Assembly (NCBI GenBank): GCA_003228395.1
Contig: QIDJ01000394.1
Coordinates: 1 to 8,134, forward strand
Length of the DNA: 8,134 bases
DNA from: Flammeovirgaceae bacterium
GTDB lineage: Bacteria > Bacteroidota > Bacteroidia > Cytophagales > Cyclobacteriaceae
Reading direction: 5' to 3'
Shown here: positions 6,251-8,134 of the stretch, piece after piece
Numbering within the stretch: the stretch's first letter is position 1
How the letters are laid out: every line of letters begins with the position of its first letter
Made by a program: the position numbers and the translations under genes
The notes under the pieces: generated by a model
The model's database searches: none
What the model saw: only the letters and a program-made list of their open reading frames with translations
What the model was told of the DNA's origin: nothing

Positions 6251-6331
6251 GGTTTTGGCGGCATTTTTGCCCTAAGAAAAGACCGGTTTGTGGAAGGTGA
6301 AATCCCGAATGGCAAAAATGATGACAAAACC
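6251..6331. repeat. Interrupted inverted repeat, 21-base arms
   Basis: The arms 6251-6271 and 6311-6331 pair at 17 of 21 positions. GGTTTTG (6251-6257) is complementary to CAAAACC (6325-6331), and CATTTTTGCC (6262-6271) to GGCAAAAATG (6311-6320), with a symmetrical 4-by-4 mismatch (GCGG against ATGA) between them and a 39-base spacer. It begins 20 bases after the REP-like hairpin. It may be the second half of a REP-type repeat unit, a small non-autonomous element with inverted ends, or a structured leader of the hydrolase gene that starts 36 bases later. The left arm can also form a small GGCA-TTTT-TGCC hairpin by itself. Confidence 0.5.
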
Positions 6332-6367
6332 ACACCCTATTGATCGTAACCATAAAATGATAAACTG

Positions 6368-7030
6368 ATGAAAACATCCTTAATTTTGTTTTGTATTCTT
6401 GTTATGTCAGGTACTCAATCACGAATCATGGCACAAGATGATTTCAAACTTGTTACTTTTCCAACCGAAGATGGCGGTAGCATTGAAGCTGCGTTGTTTG
6501 ATGCCGGGAAAGCGCAGGTGGTGGTATTTGCCCATGGCATGATCTTCGATAAGGAAAGCTGGTATTTTCTGGCCGAAAAATTTCCTGACAGACAGATTTC
6601 CGCCCTTTCTATTGATTTCAGGGGGTATGGAAACAGCACATCCGGGAATACCAATCAGAAGTATTATGATATCCTGGGGGCAATTACCTGGCTGAAGGAG
6701 CAGGGTTATAAAGAGATTAACCTCGTGGGAGGCAGCATGGGCGGAGCGGCAGTGCTTGCAGCCCTTGACCATTTTGATGACCCGGTGATCCGTAAAATCA
6801 TTTTACTGGCCCCGGCGGGAGGACCTCCTGTTCAAAGTGAGCAAATCGACAAATTGTTTGTTATATCAAAAGAAGAAGGACTTTTTGACCGGGTTCAAAA
6901 TATCTATAACCATTCTGCCGAACCCAAACAGATAAAAGTTTACCCTGGAAATGCACATGCGCAGCATCTGTTTAAAACGGACTATTCCGAAGAATTGCAA
7001 CAGTTGATCATTGATTTTGTAGTGAATTAG
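6368..7030 (+). CDS. Exported alpha/beta hydrolase
   Basis: A 220-residue protein of the alpha/beta hydrolase fold. Residues 1-22 look like a signal peptide ending in IMAQ. The mature part shows the oxyanion-side HGMIFDKESW (56-65, His56-Gly57), the strand SIDFRGYGNS (81-90), the nucleophile elbow GGSMGG (121-126, Ser123) and the terminal GNAHAQHLF (194-202), where His197 is the likely catalytic base. The acid usually follows strand 6 as Asp; here the segment is VISKEEGLF (165-173), so Glu169 or Glu170 may serve instead, or Asp174. The protein is slightly short, with little room for a lid, and resembles serine aminopeptidase S33 or dienelactone-hydrolase-like esterases. The substrate is unknown. 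It is preceded by the repeat-containing spacer, so it is probably transcribed on its own, and it converges with merA. Confidence 0.85.
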   Translation: MKTSLILFCILVMSGTQSRIMAQDDFKLVTFPTEDGGSIEAALFDAGKAQVVVFAHGMIFDKESWYFLAEKFPDRQISALSIDFRGYGNSTSGNTNQKYYDILGAITWLKEQGYKEINLVGGSMGGAAVLAALDHFDDPVIRKIILLAPAGGPPVQSEQIDKLFVISKEEGLFDRVQNIYNHSAEPKQIKVYPGNAHAQHLFKTDYSEELQQLIIDFVVN

Positions 7031-7102
7031 TCCGTATAAGACCTCATGTGATAAAGGTCAAATACCAACAAAAAACAGACTGCTATCATTGCATTAAATA
7101 TC

Positions 7103-7118
7103 AAAAGTCCAGACTTTT
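7103..7118. terminator. Possible bidirectional terminator between convergent genes
   Basis: AAAAGTC-CA-GACTTTT is a perfect 7-base inverted repeat, effectively a 6-base-pair stem with a 4-base loop, with A residues on one side and T residues on the other. It lies 73 bases after the hydrolase stop and 22 bases from the merA stop, which suits a shared terminator for both strands. The stem is short and poor in GC, so it would be weak. Confidence 0.4.
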
Positions 7119-7139
7119 CATTGAATGGAATTGCAGCGC

Positions 7140-8134
7140 TTAACTCGCACAGCAACTCAACTCCGTCACATCCTTGTGGAAAGTAATGGCTGCAAGCTTG
7201 ATCCCTTCTGACAGCGTCAGGTAAGGGTGGAAGGAATTGGCAAGTTCATCAACCCGTATGCCATATTTGATGGCCAGGCTGGCCTGCATGGCCAGTTCGC
7301 CGCCCTCAGGCGCCACTATGCGGGCGCCGAGAAGCTTATCCGTTTCCGGATTGCGTATGAGCTTAATAAATCCCCGTGTGTCAAGTGCAGCCTGTGCGCG
7401 TGGAATTTCAGAAAGAGGTACCACTGACGTTTCAAATGGAATACCTGCCTCCTTTGCGTTTTTCTCATCCATGCCTGCACCGGCTACCTGCGGGTCGGTA
7501 AATACCACCCAGGGCAGCCCGGTATAATCCGCATTGATCATTTTACCTGCAAAGGCATTTTGTACGGCAATTTTACCCTCATACGCAGCGGTATAAACAA
7601 AAGCCGGGGTGTTGGTGCAATCACCTACCGCGTAAATATGAGGCAGGTTCGTTTCCTGCTTTGGGCTGACCTTTATATGGCCTTTCGGACCCAGGTCCAC
7701 ACCAATTTCTTCTAATCCAAACCCCGTTGTGTTCGGTTTTATTCCCGTGGCTACCAGAATATGCGTAGCTTCGTATATTTTCTTCTGGCCGTGCTGGACA
7801 GCTTCCACCACCACGCCATTTGCAGATTTTGATACCTTCTGAATTTTATTATTCAGTTGAATATCAATACCATCATTTGTCAGGTGTTTGTGCAATTCAT
7901 TCGTAACATCCGGCTGCTGGGTCCGTAATATCCTTTCGGACCGGTGTACGATCCGCACGTTTGTGCCAAACCGGTTGTAGGCCTGCGCAATCTCCAGGGC
8001 AATATACCCGGCGCCTAACACAATCAGGCTTTCGGGCTGTTCTTCCAAATCAAAAATGGAAACGTTGGTGAGGTAGTCCACATCCTTTAAGCCCTCATAA
8101 TCGGGGATCATGGTTGTAGCGCCTGTTGCAAGGA
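7140..8134 (-). CDS. Mercuric reductase MerA, C-terminal part (5' end beyond window)
   Basis: The gene reads leftward, and its frame is open through the right edge, so only the last 330 residues or so are seen; ATG at 8111 is internal. The visible part starts with LATGATT, the end of the FAD domain, then the NADPH-binding GAGYIALE (33-40 counted from that Met), ATGIKPNT (121-128), the FAD site VGDCTNTPAFVY (162-173) and the dimer interface with VVFTDPQVAGAG (202-213), DTRGFIKL (244-251) and PYLTLSEGIKLAA (296-308). The end LSCCAS carries the vicinal Cys pair (320-321) specific to MerA, which receives Hg(II) from the partner subunit; lipoamide dehydrogenases lack it. The enzyme reduces Hg(II) to Hg(0) with NADPH in the cytosol. 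The redox CxxxxC site and any N-terminal metal-binding domain lie outside. It is probably the last gene of a mer operon to the right. Confidence 0.95.
   Translation of the reverse strand, partial: LATGATTMIPDYEGLKDVDYLTNVSIFDLEEQPESLIVLGAGYIALEIAQAYNRFGTNVRIVHRSERILRTQQPDVTNELHKHLTNDGIDIQLNNKIQKVSKSANGVVVEAVQHGQKKIYEATHILVATGIKPNTTGFGLEEIGVDLGPKGHIKVSPKQETNLPHIYAVGDCTNTPAFVYTAAYEGKIAVQNAFAGKMINADYTGLPWVVFTDPQVAGAGMDEKNAKEAGIPFETSVVPLSEIPRAQAALDTRGFIKLIRNPETDKLLGARIVAPEGGELAMQASLAIKYGIRVDELANSFHPYLTLSEGIKLAAITFHKDVTELSCCAS

Noticed and set aside
7040..7059. GACCT and AGGTC arms after the hydrolase gene as its terminator
   Set aside because: Only a 5-base stem with a 10-base loop and no T-run; the dyad at 7103-7118 is the better candidate.
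1..8134. Search for CRISPR arrays, tRNA or rRNA genes, and complete insertion sequences
   Set aside because: No regularly spaced direct repeats, no cloverleaf-like segment and no transposase or integrase were seen on either strand.

Overview
The window looks like chromosomal DNA from a member of the Bacteroidota, probably of the Chitinophagaceae or a related family. Three things suggest this. Most starts have no clear Shine-Dalgarno sequence. AT-rich TAnnTTTG-type -7 elements precede two gene groups. The protein families and their wording (DUF1684 with a Sec signal ending in Q, Bacteroidota-style lipoprotein leaders, a short GC hairpin repeat) are typical of the phylum. This placement is an inference; there is no rRNA or other marker gene in view.

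Layout. Positions 131-4600 carry a tightly packed plus-strand cluster. It begins with an MFS transporter fused to a C-terminal rhodanese domain, then a possible 34-residue membrane peptide (1685-1789), a YeeE/YedE-family thiosulfate-type transporter that starts at TTG, a five-haem c-type cytochrome of the cytochrome c554 type, and a class I SAM methyltransferase that overlaps the cytochrome gene. A 237-base gap with a candidate promoter separates this from a second pair: another SAM methyltransferase (4838-5452) and an exported DUF1684 protein (5462-6094). Next come a 273-base spacer with a REP-like hairpin and a second, interrupted inverted repeat, and an exported alpha/beta hydrolase (6368-7030). 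On the minus strand, converging on the hydrolase, is the C-terminal two thirds or so of a mercuric reductase (merA), which runs off the right edge.

How the parts may work together. The first cluster combines sulfur import (YeeE/YedE), sulfur or oxyanion chemistry on a Cys (rhodanese), extracytoplasmic electron transfer (pentahaem cytochrome) and methyl transfer. This suggests an uncharacterised module handling a reduced sulfur species or another chalcogen or metalloid, and the neighbouring merA and second methyltransferase are compatible with a detoxification island. The most distinctive details are the rhodanese active-site loop of the CX5R type (C478 to R484), one residue longer than the CX4R loop of sulfurtransferases and equal in length to Cdc25/Acr2-type loops, and the pentahaem cytochrome placed directly between a sulfur transporter and a methyltransferase. 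No substrate can be assigned from sequence alone.
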